Origin: Myxococcales bacterium
Lineage (GTDB): Bacteria > Myxococcota_A > Polyangia > Polyangiales > Ga0077539
Reading direction: 5' to 3'
Assembly: GCA_030652255.1 (NCBI GenBank)
Contig: JAUSAZ010000112.1
Coordinates: 1 to 64,000, forward strand
Length of the DNA stretch: 64,000 bases
Shown here: piece by piece, positions 42,201-50,182 of the stretch
Layout of the letters: every line of letters starts with the position of its first letter
Numbering within the stretch: the stretch's first letter is position 1
Position numbers and translations under genes: made by a program
Notes under the pieces: generated by a model
Told to the model about the DNA's origin: nothing
Databases searched by the model: none
The model's input: only the letters and a program-made list of their open reading frames with translations

Positions 42201-42620
42201 TCAGAGCAGCTCGTAGCCGGCGAAGTAGTAGCCGATCTCGCGGGCCGCGCTCTCCGGGGAGTCCGAGCCGTGCGTGGCGTTCTCGCCCTTGCTGGCGCCG
42301 AAGAGCTTGCGGATGGTGCCGTCGGCGGCCTGCGCCGGGTCCGTGGCGCCCATGACCTCGCGCCACTTCGCGATGGCCCCGTCGGCCTCGAGCGCGAGGA
42401 TGAACACCGGGCCGCGCGACATGAAGGTCGTCAGCTCGCCGAAGAAGCCGCGCGCGCTGTGCTCCGCGTAGAAGCCCTCGGCCTGCGCCTTGGTGAGGTG
42501 GATGCGCTTCACGCCGCGCACCTTGAAGCCCGCCTTCTCGATGTGGGCCAGGATCGCCCCCGCGAGGTTCTTCTCCACGGCGTCGGGCTTGATCATCGCA
42601 AGAGTCAGTTCGGTTGCCAT
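42201..42620 (-). CDS. ndk: Nucleoside diphosphate kinase
   Basis: A 139-residue enzyme that transfers the gamma-phosphate between NTPs and NDPs through a phospho-His. The active-site motif ENATHGSDS holds His117, and the Lys of IKPDAV (Lys11) contacts phosphate. Length is standard for bacterial Ndk (about 140). The ATG at 42620 is preceded by AAAGGGA on this strand. No operon partner: the FAD oxidoreductase gene is 45 bases further along the same strand, and cydA lies divergently 147 bases away. Confidence 0.97.
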   Translation of the reverse strand: MATELTLAMIKPDAVEKNLAGAILAHIEKAGFKVRGVKRIHLTKAQAEGFYAEHSARGFFGELTTFMSRGPVFILALEADGAIAKWREVMGATDPAQAADGTIRKLFGASKGENATHGSDSPESAAREIGYYFAGYELL

Positions 42621-42767
42621 TGGCGTTTCGGTCCCTTTCGCCGCGCCTTCTAGACGCTCATGGGGCCCCTTGGCAAGCGCCCGCGGCCCATCTTTACCCC
42701 TCCCGGTAATGTCATCCCCATGGGCAGTGACTTCCCGCGGGGCCGCGCCTACGGTCCGCCCACCGCC

Positions 42768-44075
42768 ATGAACCCGCTCCTCGCCGCCCGCGCGCAGATG
42801 GAGGTCTCCCTCGCGTTTCACATGGTGTTCGCGGCCATCGGCATCGGGCTCCCGCTGCTGATGGTGCTCGCCGAGGCCATCGGCCTGCGCACCGGCGACC
42901 CCCGCTGGCGCACCCTCGCCCGCCGCCAGGCCCGGGTCACCGCCGTGCTCTTCGCCATCGGCGCCGTCTCGGGCACCGCGCTCTCCTTCGAGCTGGGGCT
43001 CCTCTGGCCGCGCTTCATGCGCCTCGCGGGCCCGGTCATCGGCCCCACCTTCGCCCTCGAGGGCTACGCCTTCTTCCTCGAGGCCATCTTCCTCGGGCTC
43101 TACCTCTACGGCTGGGACCGCCTCTCCCCCCGCGCGCACCTCCTCGCCGGCGCCGGCGTCGCCCTCACCGGCCTGCTCTCCGGCGCCTTCGTCGTCGCCG
43201 TCAACGCCTGGATGCAGTGCCCGCCCCCCGCGTCCCTCACCATCCTCGACCCGTGGGCCACCTTCCGCAGCGCCGCGTGGGTCAACATGGCCGTGCACTC
43301 CACCCTCTCCTGCTACGTGAGCGTCGGCTTCGCCGTCGCGGGCGCCGCCGCGTGGTCGCTGCTCAAGAAGCGCCCCGGCGACTGGCACCGCCCCGCGCTC
43401 TCGCTCTCCCTCACGGTCGCCTCCGTCGCCGCCGTCCTCCAGCTCGTCTCGGGCGACCGCATCGCCAAGATGGTCGCCGTCACCCAGCCCGTGAAGCTCG
43501 CCGCCATGGAGGCCCACTTCGAGACCGCCCGCGGCGCCGCCATCGCCGTCGGCGGCCTCGTCGACCAGGACGCCGCCACCCTCCGCGGCGCGCTCGTCAT
43601 CCCGAAGGTGCTCTCCGTCCTGGCCTTCGGCGACCCCGACGCCACCGTGCGCGGCCTCCACGACTTCCCCCGCGAGCTCTGGCCCCGCGTCGCCGTCGTG
43701 CACACCGCCTTCGACGTCATGGTGGGCGCCGGAACCTTCCTCGTCGCCCTCTCCGCCGCCTGGTGGCTCTGGCGCTTCCGCACGCGCGCCACCCCCGAGG
43801 CGCCGGTGCCCCCGCTGCTCTTACGCTCCCTCGTATTCGCCGCCCCGCTGGGCTTCATCGCCCTCGAGGCCGGCTGGCTCGTCACCGAGGCCGGCCGCCA
43901 GCCCTGGACCATCCAAGGCGTCCTGCGCACCGCCGACGCCGCCACGCGCTCGCCCCACGCCGTGGTCACCTTCGTGGCCTTCAGCGCCCTCTACGCCTTC
44001 CTCGGGGTGGTCGTCGTCGGGATGCTCCGCTACCTCGCGCGCACCCCCGTGAAGACCTCGGAGCAGCACCCGTGA
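42768..44075 (+). CDS. cydA: Cytochrome bd-type ubiquinol oxidase subunit I
   Basis: A 435-residue membrane subunit with about nine helices. His18 in LAFHMVF and the KLAAMEAHFET segment (quinol-site residues) match the family, and GRQPWTIQGVLRT near the end is the conserved GRQPW motif. The protein is shorter than E. coli CydA (522), so the periplasmic Q-loop is of the short type, as in cyanide-insensitive oxidases. The enzyme reduces oxygen to water with quinol and builds a proton gradient without pumping. I prefer ATG 42768 because MNPLLAARAQM is the usual family start; ATG 42720 is in frame. The stop overlaps cydB as GTGA. Confidence 0.93.
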   Translation: MNPLLAARAQMEVSLAFHMVFAAIGIGLPLLMVLAEAIGLRTGDPRWRTLARRQARVTAVLFAIGAVSGTALSFELGLLWPRFMRLAGPVIGPTFALEGYAFFLEAIFLGLYLYGWDRLSPRAHLLAGAGVALTGLLSGAFVVAVNAWMQCPPPASLTILDPWATFRSAAWVNMAVHSTLSCYVSVGFAVAGAAAWSLLKKRPGDWHRPALSLSLTVASVAAVLQLVSGDRIAKMVAVTQPVKLAAMEAHFETARGAAIAVGGLVDQDAATLRGALVIPKVLSVLAFGDPDATVRGLHDFPRELWPRVAVVHTAFDVMVGAGTFLVALSAAWWLWRFRTRATPEAPVPPLLLRSLVFAAPLGFIALEAGWLVTEAGRQPWTIQGVLRTADAATRSPHAVVTFVAFSALYAFLGVVVVGMLRYLARTPVKTSEQHP

Positions 44076-45061
44076 GCGCCGCCGAGGCGATGGCCGCGCT
44101 CGTGCTGGTGGGCCTCTGCGCGTACGGCGTCCTCGCCGGGGCGGACTTCGGCGGCGGCATCCTCGACGCGCTCGCCCGCGGCCCACGGCGCGACGCCCAG
44201 CGCGACGCCATCGCCCGCGCGATGGGACCCGTCTGGGAGGCGAACCACGTCTGGCTCATCTTCGTCATCGTGCTGCTCTTCACGGGCTTTCCGAGGGCCT
44301 TCTTCACCCTCGGCGAGGCCCTCTTCGTGCCCTTCCACCTCGCCCTCGTCGGCATCACCCTCCGCGGCGGGGCCTTCGTCTTCCGCGCCTACGGCCCGCC
44401 CGAGACCACCTCCCTCCGCCGCTGGGGCCGGGTGTTCGGCATCGCGTCGGTGTTCACCCCGGTGCTGCTCGGCATGTGCCTCGGGGCCGTCTCGTCGGGG
44501 CGCATCCGCGTGGGCGCCGACGGCGAGCTCACCGCCGGCTCCGGCGCCTGGCACTCGCCCCTCGCCCTCGTCACGGGCCTCTTCGCGCTGTCGCTCTGCG
44601 CCTACCTCGCCGCGGTCTTCCTCACGCTCGAGACCGAGGGCGACCTGCGCGACGACTTCCGCCGCCACGCCCTCGCGATCGGCACCGTCGTGGTGGCCCT
44701 CTCTGCCGCGCTCGTCCCGTGGGTCTTCGTGGCCGCGCCGCACCTGGGCGCCGGGCTGCTCTCCGCCCGCGCGCTGCCGGTGCTCGCCCTCGGCGGCGCC
44801 GCCGCGCTGGCCTCGGGCTACGGCCTCTACCGCCGGCGCTTCGGCCTCGCCCGCGCCGCCGCCGTCGCGCAGGTCACCTGCCTGCTGGGCGGCTGGGGCC
44901 TCGCGCAGCTCCCCTTCCTCATCTACCCCGACGTCACCCTCGCGGGCTCCGCCGCCCCCGACGCCACCCTCACCGCCACCCTCTGGACCATCCCCCCCGG
45001 CCTCGCCCTGCTGCTCCCCGCCCTCTGGTGGCTCTTCCGGGTGTTCAAGTCCGCGCGGTGA
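44072..45061 (+). CDS. cydB: Cytochrome bd-type ubiquinol oxidase subunit II
   Basis: A 329-residue membrane partner of CydA. The N-terminal GADFGGGILDAL and the VWEANHVWLIFVIVLLFTGFP stretch are signature CydB sequences. About eight hydrophobic helices follow, ending in ALLLPALWWLFRVFKSAR. The GTG start overlaps the cydA stop by four bases, so the two subunits are probably made in balance by translational coupling. No cydX-like small ORF and no cydCD exporter genes are visible nearby. A peroxiredoxin gene follows after 95 bases. Confidence 0.93.
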   Translation: MSAAEAMAALVLVGLCAYGVLAGADFGGGILDALARGPRRDAQRDAIARAMGPVWEANHVWLIFVIVLLFTGFPRAFFTLGEALFVPFHLALVGITLRGGAFVFRAYGPPETTSLRRWGRVFGIASVFTPVLLGMCLGAVSSGRIRVGADGELTAGSGAWHSPLALVTGLFALSLCAYLAAVFLTLETEGDLRDDFRRHALAIGTVVVALSAALVPWVFVAAPHLGAGLLSARALPVLALGGAAALASGYGLYRRRFGLARAAAVAQVTCLLGGWGLAQLPFLIYPDVTLAGSAAPDATLTATLWTIPPGLALLLPALWWLFRVFKSAR

Positions 45062-45156
45062 TGGCGCCCCGGCGCTGCCCTGAAGCATCCTACCGCCCGC
45101 TCGCGTCCCGCTTCATCCATCTCTCCAACCCCCCCGCTCTGAAGGAGCACCGCTAC

Positions 45157-45618
45157 ATGGCACTCAAGGTCGGAACCCAGGCCCCGGATTTCACCCTCCC
45201 CTCCAAGCCCGGCGAGACCCTCGCGCTCTCTTCCCTGCGCGGCAAGAACGTCGTGATCCTCTTCTTCCCCGCCGCCTTTACCAGCGTGTGTACGAAGGAG
45301 ATGTGCACCATCGCCGAGGACTACAGTGCCTACACCGCCCTCAACGCACAGCCCGTCGCCATCAGCGTCGACACCCCGTGGACGCTCCAGAAGTTCGCCG
45401 CCGAGTCCAAGGCCGACTTCCCCTTCCTCTCCGACTTCAACAAGACCGTCACCCGCGCCTACGACGTCTACCGTGAAGACTTCGCCTTCGGCATGAAGGG
45501 CGTCTCCGAGCGCGCCGTCTTCGTCGTCAACCCCGAGGGCGTCATCACCTACGCCTGGGTCGGCGAGAACCCCGGCGTCTTCCCCGACCTCGACGCCGTC
45601 AAGAAGGCCCTCGGCTGA
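45157..45618 (+). CDS. Peroxiredoxin (Bcp/AhpC-TSA family)
   Basis: A 153-residue thiol peroxidase. The active-site motif FTSVCTKEMC gives Thr42 and the peroxidatic Cys45, and the second Cys50 lies five residues later, the arrangement of Bcp-type (alpha) peroxiredoxins that form an intramolecular disulphide. It reduces hydrogen and organic peroxides, normally using thioredoxin. GAAGGAG lies about 10 bases before ATG 45157. The position just behind cydAB fits protection against oxygen by-products, though it may have its own promoter. Confidence 0.92.
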   Translation: MALKVGTQAPDFTLPSKPGETLALSSLRGKNVVILFFPAAFTSVCTKEMCTIAEDYSAYTALNAQPVAISVDTPWTLQKFAAESKADFPFLSDFNKTVTRAYDVYREDFAFGMKGVSERAVFVVNPEGVITYAWVGENPGVFPDLDAVKKALG

Positions 45619-45636
45619 TAGACCCGTCACTCCCTG

Positions 45637-46086
45637 TCACTCCGCGCCCGCCTCCACCCGCTCCACCGCCAGCGCCTCGACCTTGCGCGCCCGCTCCACC
45701 GTCAGGTTGAGCAGCGCCGCCACCTCCTCGGCCGTGACCCCGCCGCGGTCGGCCACGTCGAGCGCGCAGGTCTCCGCCATCTCCCACACCTCCACCCCCG
45801 GGAAGCTCTCCTTCACCGTCGCGTAGCTGCCGTGGTCGCGCACGTCGAGCGCCAGGTGCGCCGCGCACGACACCCACGGGCACGGCCGCTGCGCGTTGCT
45901 CCCGCCAGCGAGGCAGTCCGCCCGCGTCCTCGGCCGGGCGTACCCCGCCGCCTCGTCGGCCGTGACCTGCGCCGCCCCGAGCTCCTGCCACACCGGCAGC
46001 CCGACCCGCGCCCTCACCGGCTCCCTGCCCGCCGGAACCCGCCCCGACGGCGCCTCGAAGCGCCCGCGTCCTGCCTTGGGAGTCAT
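45637..46086 (-). CDS. Sigma-70 region-4-like DNA-binding protein
   Basis: A 149-residue protein related to a group of sigma-like DNA-binding proteins found in delta-type bacteria. The middle has NAQRPCPWVSCAAHLALDV and TCALDVADRGGVTAEEVAALL, and the end (LTVERARKVEALAVERV) resembles the sigma-70 region 4 helix-turn-helix; an N-terminal Cys cluster (ADCLAGG) precedes it. Several conserved Cys residues could bind metal. I start at ATG 46086, preceded by GAGGTG; GTG 46095 is an alternative. Its likely -35 sequence lies at 46152-46157. Confidence 0.72.
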   Translation of the reverse strand: MTPKAGRGRFEAPSGRVPAGREPVRARVGLPVWQELGAAQVTADEAAGYARPRTRADCLAGGSNAQRPCPWVSCAAHLALDVRDHGSYATVKESFPGVEVWEMAETCALDVADRGGVTAEEVAALLNLTVERARKVEALAVERVEAGAE

Positions 46087-46128
46087 CGTTGTCACCTCAG
46101 CGTCCGACTGAACATCCGGACAGTCGTC

Positions 46129-46157
46129 ACCCTGCCATCAGCAGTTTAAAGTGTCAA
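46129..46157 (-). promoter_or_regulatory. Possible promoter with consensus -35
   Basis: On the minus strand, TTGACA (46157-46152) is a full sigma-70 -35 box upstream of the sigma-like gene. The -10 region 17 bases further on (around CAGGGT) is poor, so only the -35 is convincing. Stretches this AT-rich (TTTAAA) are rare in this window. Confidence 0.35.
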
Positions 46158-46175
46158 GCGCCCATCCCCCCCACG

Positions 46176-46757
46176 CTACGCGGCCCGCGCGACCACCCGC
46201 GCGGTGAGCCGGCGCAGCGCCACGGCCCAGCGCGGGACGTGCCGCGCCTCGTGGTGCAGCCGGAAGCTCCGCCGCGGGATGGCGAGCGCCAGCGTGAGGG
46301 CCCACACGTCCGCGTGGCTGTGCTGCGGGCACTCGCCGTCCAGCAGGGCGTGCGCGAGCTCGTGGAGCACCCGGAGGTTCCACCGCAGGTCGTCGGCGCT
46401 GGAGCGCACCAGCAGCACGCGCGGCAGGAGGCCCCCGACGCCGCAGCCCACGTCCTGCCGCGGGATCACCAGGTACTCCAGGTGCGCCGCGAGGATCTGC
46501 CCCGAGCCCGCCGCGAAGGGCCACGGCAGGTTGGTGCGCTCGTGCACGTCGTTGGCGATGCCCTCGAGGAGCCCCGCGTCGACCAGCCACGGCCGCTCGA
46601 GGATCGCGTGGACCTCGGCGTAGGCGGGCGACGGGAGCTGGCGACGGCGGCGCTGCGGCACCCACCCAATGTAAGCGCCCGACGGCCCCGGAGGGTCCCC
46701 CGGGGCGCCTCCAGCGGCCTCCGCGCCTGCGCTGGATACCCAGGACAGACGCGACAC
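46176..46757 (-). CDS. ImmA/IrrE-family metallopeptidase
   Basis: A 193-residue protein with the zinc-protease motif HELAH (VLHELAHALLDGE, about 128-140), as in ImmA/IrrE enzymes that cut partner repressors. The core AYAEVHAILERPWLVDAGLL, ANDVHERTNLPW and HLEYLVIPRQD fits the family. The N-terminal 35 residues are Gly/Ala/Pro-rich and the true start is uncertain (GTG 46757 assumed). The XRE regulator lies just upstream on the same strand with 31 bases between. The pair resembles the repressor-protease switches of mobile elements and stress islands, in which the protease destroys the XRE partner. Confidence 0.78.
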   Translation of the reverse strand: MSRLSWVSSAGAEAAGGAPGDPPGPSGAYIGWVPQRRRRQLPSPAYAEVHAILERPWLVDAGLLEGIANDVHERTNLPWPFAAGSGQILAAHLEYLVIPRQDVGCGVGGLLPRVLLVRSSADDLRWNLRVLHELAHALLDGECPQHSHADVWALTLALAIPRRSFRLHHEARHVPRWAVALRRLTARVVARAA

Positions 46758-46760
46758 TCA

Positions 46761-46783
46761 CCGGTCAGGATATGTCAGACCGG
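46761..46783. promoter_or_regulatory. Hairpin with conserved CAGGATATGTC core (second copy)
   Basis: CCGGTC and GACCGG pair around AGGATATGTCA in the gap between the XRE and ImmA/IrrE genes. The 15-base core GGTCAGGATATGTCA is identical to 16187-16201, while the arms differ and stay complementary. It may limit read-through or bind a regulator. Confidence 0.45.
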
Positions 46784-46788
46784 AGGGC

Positions 46789-47382
46789 TCAGCGCGCCCG
46801 GGTGCCGCGCTTCGGGGCGGCGGTCTTCTTCGCCGCGGCGGCCTTGCGGGCGGCGAGGTCGCGGGCCATCTGGGCCTCGAGCTCGCGCACCCGGGCGGTC
46901 TGCGCCTCGAGGGCGGCCTCGATGCGCGCGGGGTCGGCGAGCTCTTCGGCGACGCGGGCGAGCTTGATGATGTCCTCGGGCGTGACGATGCCGCGGAGGA
47001 TGTACCGCGAGCTGCCCGCCACGGCCTCCCAGGCGTGCGCGCGGATCTTCGGCTCGCGGCGCTTCGCCTCGACGAGGGCGTCGTCGAAGCCGATGGCGTT
47101 CACCATGTGCGGCCGCACGCTGTCGCGCGTCGCGGGGCCGCGCTCGGCGTCCTCCGCGGCGGCGTCGCCCTCGCCCAGCAGCAGCCAGCGCTCGGACACC
47201 TCGGCGCCCCGGGCGATGCGCTTCAGGGTGGCGCGCTCGACGGCCCCCTCGTCGCGGTCGAGGTTGCGCAGGATGCCGTTGAGCTGCGACGGCGTGTGGA
47301 AGCCCGCGCGCCGGGCGAGCTCGCGCTCGCTCCAGGCCCTCTCCTCGAGAATCTTGCGGATGCGATCGGCGACGCCAGCCAC
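46789..47382 (-). CDS. XRE-family HTH transcription regulator
   Basis: A 197-residue regulator. The N-terminal domain (IRKILEERAWSERELARRAGFHTPSQLNGILRNL, cut here into its parts) is a Cro/C1-type helix-turn-helix. ERWLLLGEG, then coiled-coil and Lys/Ala-rich ends follow (AAAKKTAAPKRGTRAR), which could hold DNA non-specifically. I start at GTG 47382, since earlier in-frame codons up to 47421 pass through a stretch that looks non-coding. It precedes the ImmA/IrrE gene and is its likely cleavage target. The upstream CCCGGGGTGACAATGGTG may hold its operator. Confidence 0.75.
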   Translation of the reverse strand: MAGVADRIRKILEERAWSERELARRAGFHTPSQLNGILRNLDRDEGAVERATLKRIARGAEVSERWLLLGEGDAAAEDAERGPATRDSVRPHMVNAIGFDDALVEAKRREPKIRAHAWEAVAGSSRYILRGIVTPEDIIKLARVAEELADPARIEAALEAQTARVRELEAQMARDLAARKAAAAKKTAAPKRGTRAR

Positions 47383-47442
47383 GGCGGCGATCGTAGCACC
47401 ATTGTCAGCCCGGGGTGACAAGGGGGCAGGCGGAGCGATCGC

Positions 47443-47736
47443 TCAGGCGTCGCGGACGGTCACGCCCTTCCAGAAGGCCACCCGGCCGCGGATCTGCTTC
47501 GCGGCGTCCTTGGGCTCCGGGTAGAACCACGCGGCGTCGGGGTTGCTCTTCCCCCCGGCGCTGACGGTGTAGTAGCTCGCGGTGCCCTTCCACCCGCAGA
47601 CGGTGTGGGTGTCACTCGGGGTGAAATGCTCCCGCCGGAGCGACGACTCGGGGAAGTACGCGTTGCCCTCCACGGTCACGATGTCGTCGGACTCGGCCAG
47701 GACGGTCCCGTTCCACTCGGCGCGCTTGATGGTCAT
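47443..47736 (-). CDS. DUF427 protein
   Basis: A 97-residue single-domain beta protein of the DUF427 family. The typical stretches EWNGTVLAESDD, NAYFPESSLRREHF, TVCGWKGTASYYTV and AAWFYPEPKDAA, IRGRVAFWKGV are all present. The family is common in actinobacteria and proteobacteria and has no confirmed function. It stands alone between the XRE gene and egtD, 46 bases after the egtD stop on the same strand, so it may share the egt transcript. Confidence 0.9.
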   Translation of the reverse strand: MTIKRAEWNGTVLAESDDIVTVEGNAYFPESSLRREHFTPSDTHTVCGWKGTASYYTVSAGGKSNPDAAWFYPEPKDAAKQIRGRVAFWKGVTVRDA

Positions 47737-47782
47737 CTGGGGTGTCTCTTCGTTGGGGGGGGGGTTGGGAGTGTCAGCCCGC

Positions 47783-48706
47783 TCAGCGGGCCTGGAAGAG
47801 CGAGTGGGCGAAGGGCCACGCGGGGTCGATCCATTGTTGGATGCACGCGAAGCCCGACTCGTCCGCCCAGGCGCGCAGCTCGTCGGGGCGGAAGCGGTGG
47901 CTCGACTCGGTCCAGATGCTCTCGCCCGCCGCGAAGGGGATGGCCACGCCCCGGAGGTGCACCTCGCACGCCCGCTGCGCCACGAGGTGCATCTCGATGC
48001 GGCGCTCGGGGGCGTTCCAGCGGGCCTCGTGGGCGAAGTCCGGGAGGTGGAAGTCCGCGCCCCACTCGCGGTTGAGCCGCACCAGCACGTTGCGGTTGAA
48101 GGCCGCGGTCACCCCGAGCGCGTCGTCGTAGGCCGGGAGCAGCGCCGCCGCGGGCTTCTCCAGGTCGGTGGCCAGCAGCAGGGCATCGCCGGGCAGCAGC
48201 GCCGCGCGCACGTCGCGCAAAAACGCGAGCGCGTCGCGGCGGTCGAAGTTGGACAGGTTGCTGCCGAGGAAGAGCACGAGGCGGCGGGCGCCCGGCACCC
48301 GCGGGGCGCGGCGCAGCCCGTCGAGGTAGGTGGCCTCGACGCAGCGCACCTCGACGCTGTCGATGCCTTCGAGGGCGTGGCGGCACTCGCGCAGGGCGCT
48401 CGCGGAGACGTCGATGGCGGTGAACACCGTGGACGGCTGCTGCGCGGTGACCGCCGGGAGGAAGAGGGCGGCCTTGCGCCCGCCGCCGGGGCCGAGCTCG
48501 ACGACGTCGAGGGGTGCGCCGAGGGCGCGGACGGCGTCGGCGGCGTGGGCCTCGATGAGCCGGAGGTCGGCGCGGGTGAGGCCGTACTCGGGCAGCTCGG
48601 TGATGGCCTCGAAGAGGGCCGAGCCGAGGGCGTCGTAGAGGAGGGCCGTTGGGAGGGTCTTGGGGAGGGCGCGCAGGCCCTGGAGGATGGCGGTGGCGTC
48701 GGTCAT
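47783..48706 (-). CDS. egtD: L-histidine N(alpha)-methyltransferase
   Basis: A 307-residue SAM-dependent enzyme that trimethylates histidine to hercynine, the first step of ergothioneine synthesis. The SAM motif is DVVELGPGGGRKAALFL (about 66-82), with LPKTLPTALLYDALGSALFEAI and ITELPEYGLTRADLRLI at the N-terminus and FLGSNLSNF and WGADFHLPDF further on, all typical of EgtD. Length fits the family (about 320). The ATG overlaps the egtB stop (ATGA), so the two are co-translated. Product: hercynine for EgtB. Confidence 0.95.
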   Translation of the reverse strand: MTDATAILQGLRALPKTLPTALLYDALGSALFEAITELPEYGLTRADLRLIEAHAADAVRALGAPLDVVELGPGGGRKAALFLPAVTAQQPSTVFTAIDVSASALRECRHALEGIDSVEVRCVEATYLDGLRRAPRVPGARRLVLFLGSNLSNFDRRDALAFLRDVRAALLPGDALLLATDLEKPAAALLPAYDDALGVTAAFNRNVLVRLNREWGADFHLPDFAHEARWNAPERRIEMHLVAQRACEVHLRGVAIPFAAGESIWTESSHRFRPDELRAWADESGFACIQQWIDPAWPFAHSLFQAR

Positions 48707-50034
48707 GCGGGGCTCCCGTCGTCGACGCAGCGGAGCGTCGCATACACGTGCGGGTAATGCGGTTGGAACCAATTGCGGAACGACCGGCGCAGGAAGGCCG
48801 TCGCCGTGCGCGGAGAGGCGCCCTTGAGGACGAAGTGGCGGTCGTCGAAGAAGCCGGCGGAGTAGGTCTGGTAGAAGGGCAGCGGGGTGAATCCCGGCAG
48901 CGGCGCGAAGGGGCTGCGGGTCCACTCCCAGCCGTTGCCGAGCATCTCGTCGACGCCGAGCGCGCTGCGCCCCGCGGGGTGGGCGCCCACCGGCGTGGGG
49001 TCGACGTGGGCGAAGCCGAAGTTGCCGTGCAGGCCCGGCACCGGGGGGGCAGAGCCCCAGGGGAAGGGGTTCTCGCGGCCGTCGCGGGTGGCGTAGGCGG
49101 CGCGGTGCCACTGGGCCTCGGTGGGGAGCGAGCAGCCCCGCCAGCGGGCGTAGGCGCGGGCCTCGGCGTGGCTCACATACACCGGGGTCGCGGGCGCCAG
49201 CGGAACCTCCCCGAACATCGCCCGCCACCACCAGCGCCCGTCGCGCCACGACCAGAACGCCGGGTGCGTGACGCTCTCGCGCTCGCGCCACGCGCGGTCG
49301 TCGTCGGTCCAGAGGGCGTCGTCGCGGTACCCGCCGGCCTCGACGAAGGCGAGCCAGTCGGCGTTGGTGACCTTGTGCGATTGAACCCTGAACGCCGGCA
49401 CGTCGACGGCGTGCTCGTCGTGCTCGTTGTCCCAGACGCCGTAGGGGTTCTCGGTGCGGGCGACGCCGAGGGTGGCGCGGCCCGCGGGGACGTCGATCCA
49501 GGTGGTGGGGGCTGGGGTGACGGCGTCGTGGCGCGCGATGGGCTGCGGCACGAGCGACGAGGGAGGGAGGCGGTGCAGGAGGTAGGCGAGGGTCTCGGCG
49601 TGCATGAGCCGGTGCTCGACGGCGAGGCGGGCGGCCCAGGCCTCGGTGAGCCAGCCGGTGAGGGGGGCGGTGGCGAGGGCCTCGTCGACGTCGACGCGGG
49701 CGGCGGCGATCCACGGGCGGATGGCGGCGGCGGCGGGCCAGTCGCGGGCGGTGTCGCGGGGGAGGTCGCCGTGGACGGGGTCGATGCCGAAGGCGAAGAG
49801 GCGCTCGAAGTCCTCGCGGCGCGAGGGGGCGTGGAGGCAGTCGCGGACGATGAGGTTCCAGTCGAAGGCCTCGAGGTGGCCGAGGTAGAAGACCAGGCGG
49901 TGGCGCTCGGCGATGGGGCGCGCGAGCAGGGCGTCGGGGGTGAGCCAGTCGAAGAGCGCGTCGGTCTCGCGACGGGCCGCCTGGAGGTCTGCGGCGAGCG
50001 CTGCGCGCAGCTCGCGGGTTGGTTCTCGTCTCAC
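48703..50034 (-). CDS. egtB: Ergothioneine sulfoxide synthase
   Basis: A 443-residue iron enzyme that joins hercynine to a thiol using oxygen. The N-terminal DinB-like domain supplies three His iron ligands: GHLEAFDWN (His53) and EHRLMHAE (His141 and His145, HX3HXE). The C-terminal half is a formylglycine-generating-enzyme fold (VPAGRATLGV, TNADWLAFVEAGGY, WRGCSLPTEAQWHRAA, GNGWEWTRSPF and FRNWF-QPHYPH). The gene leads the minus-strand pair with egtD. EgtA, EgtC and EgtE are not in the window, so the thiol donor (gamma-glutamylcysteine or cysteine) cannot be told. The start is GTG 50034. Confidence 0.93.
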   Translation of the reverse strand: MRREPTRELRAALAADLQAARRETDALFDWLTPDALLARPIAERHRLVFYLGHLEAFDWNLIVRDCLHAPSRREDFERLFAFGIDPVHGDLPRDTARDWPAAAAIRPWIAAARVDVDEALATAPLTGWLTEAWAARLAVEHRLMHAETLAYLLHRLPPSSLVPQPIARHDAVTPAPTTWIDVPAGRATLGVARTENPYGVWDNEHDEHAVDVPAFRVQSHKVTNADWLAFVEAGGYRDDALWTDDDRAWRERESVTHPAFWSWRDGRWWWRAMFGEVPLAPATPVYVSHAEARAYARWRGCSLPTEAQWHRAAYATRDGRENPFPWGSAPPVPGLHGNFGFAHVDPTPVGAHPAGRSALGVDEMLGNGWEWTRSPFAPLPGFTPLPFYQTYSAGFFDDRHFVLKGASPRTATAFLRRSFRNWFQPHYPHVYATLRCVDDGSPA

Positions 50035-50182
50035 GCGGTCACCTCTACGCCGTCGTCATCGATCGGGTTACCCCTACGCACTGTGGCCCCAGGCCGCCGG
50101 TCGCCAGCCGTGTCGACGACACTACGGGGCGATGGACGCTCCGCCCGCGATGATCTAGCGATGACGATCGGAGGTCTCATCG

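Noticed and set aside
42201..43703. Minus-strand 500-residue extension of ndk
   Set aside because: The region upstream of ATG 42620 is shadow of cydA; the 139-residue form is the standard Ndk.
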